Positions 63,320 through 64,000 of a DNA stretch of 64,000 bases are shown in pieces. The stretch is taken from contig NZ_LJRO01000458.1 in the NCBI RefSeq assembly GCF_001401155.1, positions 272,758 to 336,757 on the forward strand, written 5' to 3'. This stretch comes from Pseudomonas tremae. Lineage in GTDB: Bacteria > Pseudomonadota > Gammaproteobacteria > Pseudomonadales > Pseudomonadaceae. The notes under the pieces were generated by a model that ran no database searches, had not been told where the DNA came from, and saw only the letters and a program-made list of their open reading frames with translations. Numbering within the stretch: the first letter of the stretch is position 1; each line of letters opens with the position of its first letter. The position numbers and the translations under genes were made by a program.

Positions 63320-63991
63320 TCAAACCGTTACGTCAGCTACCGGCAGTAAAACCTGAGGGTTCGGATGAAAGAACACGTGTTCTCGGACCGGTCCCACAGC
63401 GATCTCGCCAATTTCCTCATAACCCTGTCGTTTATAGAACTCGAGATATCGGGGGTTGCCAGTATCTACGACGATGCCCTGAGAGTTTTCATCCACAGCG
63501 CACCAGTCATGCAACGCGCCTAACAATTGCTCGCTTAAATCCTGACCCAGCTTCTGCCCCTGAAACTCTGGGTCCAGGCCAATCAGGGGCAGCACATGCA
63601 CAGTTTCTGATGGCACGCATGCAAGTACGGCGTTGTAATAGGCCAGGTAACGCTGCGTGCAGCCCAGCCCGGTGTCCATCACCATACGCAGGCGCCACGC
63701 CCAGCTCTCGGTGACGCCAAGACGGCGCTGCGGAGGCGCGATCAGGGCTACGCCGACCAGACGATCTTCAAGAAACAGGCCCAGCGCTGGCTGGTTCTGC
63801 AGGAAATGCTGCTTGACCAGTTGGCGGATGGTCGCCAGTACGCGTTGCTCGTACCCCTCACGCTCAGCATTGAACAGGTACGCAAACGTCGGGTCGTGCC
63901 GGTAGGCCCTGAACAGCAAAGAGCGGGTTTCACGGGAATAGCCGCTGTCGAGTTGGCGGATTTCGCCCGTGATGGCAACAGGTAGGGACAT
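63320..63991 (-). CDS. GNAT family N-acetyltransferase
   Basis: 223 residues. The acetyl-CoA loop is LDPEFQGQKLGQDLSEQLL (about 144-162), preceded by ETVHVLPLIG and followed by VVDTGNPRYLEFYKRQGYEE. The substrate is unknown. It lies 60 bases upstream of tamA in the same direction and may share its transcript. Confidence 0.87.
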   Translation of the reverse strand: MSLPVAITGEIRQLDSGYSRETRSLLFRAYRHDPTFAYLFNAEREGYEQRVLATIRQLVKQHFLQNQPALGLFLEDRLVGVALIAPPQRRLGVTESWAWRLRMVMDTGLGCTQRYLAYYNAVLACVPSETVHVLPLIGLDPEFQGQKLGQDLSEQLLGALHDWCAVDENSQGIVVDTGNPRYLEFYKRQGYEEIGEIAVGPVREHVFFHPNPQVLLPVADVTV

Positions 63992-64000
63992 AAAGGGCCT

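Overview
The window looks like chromosome of a fluorescent Pseudomonas of the P. syringae group. It is dense, GC-rich and mostly core-like, with Pseudomonas-typical gene sets: lexA2-imuA-imuB-dnaE2, MuxABC-OpmB with two RND pumps, GlgE with a TreS-maltokinase fusion and GlgB, DUF1652, and a YbiT-type ABC-F protein. I see no rRNA, tRNA, CRISPR array, insertion sequence or prophage. Species-level placement is inference from gene content.

Layout. 1-6530 (minus strand): a DUF1989 protein cut by the window edge, then the damage-inducible mutagenesis cassette dnaE2, imuB, imuA, lexA2, with a perfect LexA2-type operator over the lexA2 start. 6688-13216: aldo/keto reductase, a membrane-anchored histidine phosphatase, a sulfonate/taurine-type ABC importer (three genes), an orphan polyamine-binding protein and a DUF1652 protein. 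13249-15738: a UvrD-like helicase with an unusual glycine-every-fourth-residue N-terminal segment. 15869-22346 (minus): eight co-directional genes (amino-acid-type ABC importer, RidA, IclR regulator, fold-type III PLP dehydratase-like enzyme, 2-keto-3-deoxygluconate kinase). I read these as a D-glucosaminate or related 2-amino sugar acid catabolic operon.

22705-27134: small single genes (lipoproteins, hemerythrin-like, DUF3830, GST, GNAT, DUF3053-like, a 45-residue membrane protein). 27135-28770: an AT-rich gap, an orphan WaaZ-like LPS core gene and another gap. 28771-35859: ybiT-like ABC-F, a secreted lactonase-like beta-propeller, a YhhS-like MFS transporter and an autotransporter with about nine 19-20-residue passenger repeats. 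35898-43484 (minus): glgE, treS-mak fusion, glgB, the maltose-1-phosphate route between trehalose and alpha-glucan, with a candidate AlgU promoter upstream. 43769-46945: a proline-rich microprotein, an SDR and an MHYT-GGDEF-EAL protein. 47111-56083 (minus): opmB, muxC, muxB, muxA joined by 4-base overlaps. 56236-57744: tpx and a LysR regulator with structured DNA between them. 57850-63260: tamB and tamA. 63320-63991: a GNAT protein.

The best candidate for a little-described system is the 15.9-22.4 kb operon. A transporter, a metal/PLP dehydratase, an imine deaminase, a sugar-acid kinase and a local regulator together make a complete import-to-KDPG route, with candidate operators and an intercistronic stem-loop visible in the DNA.
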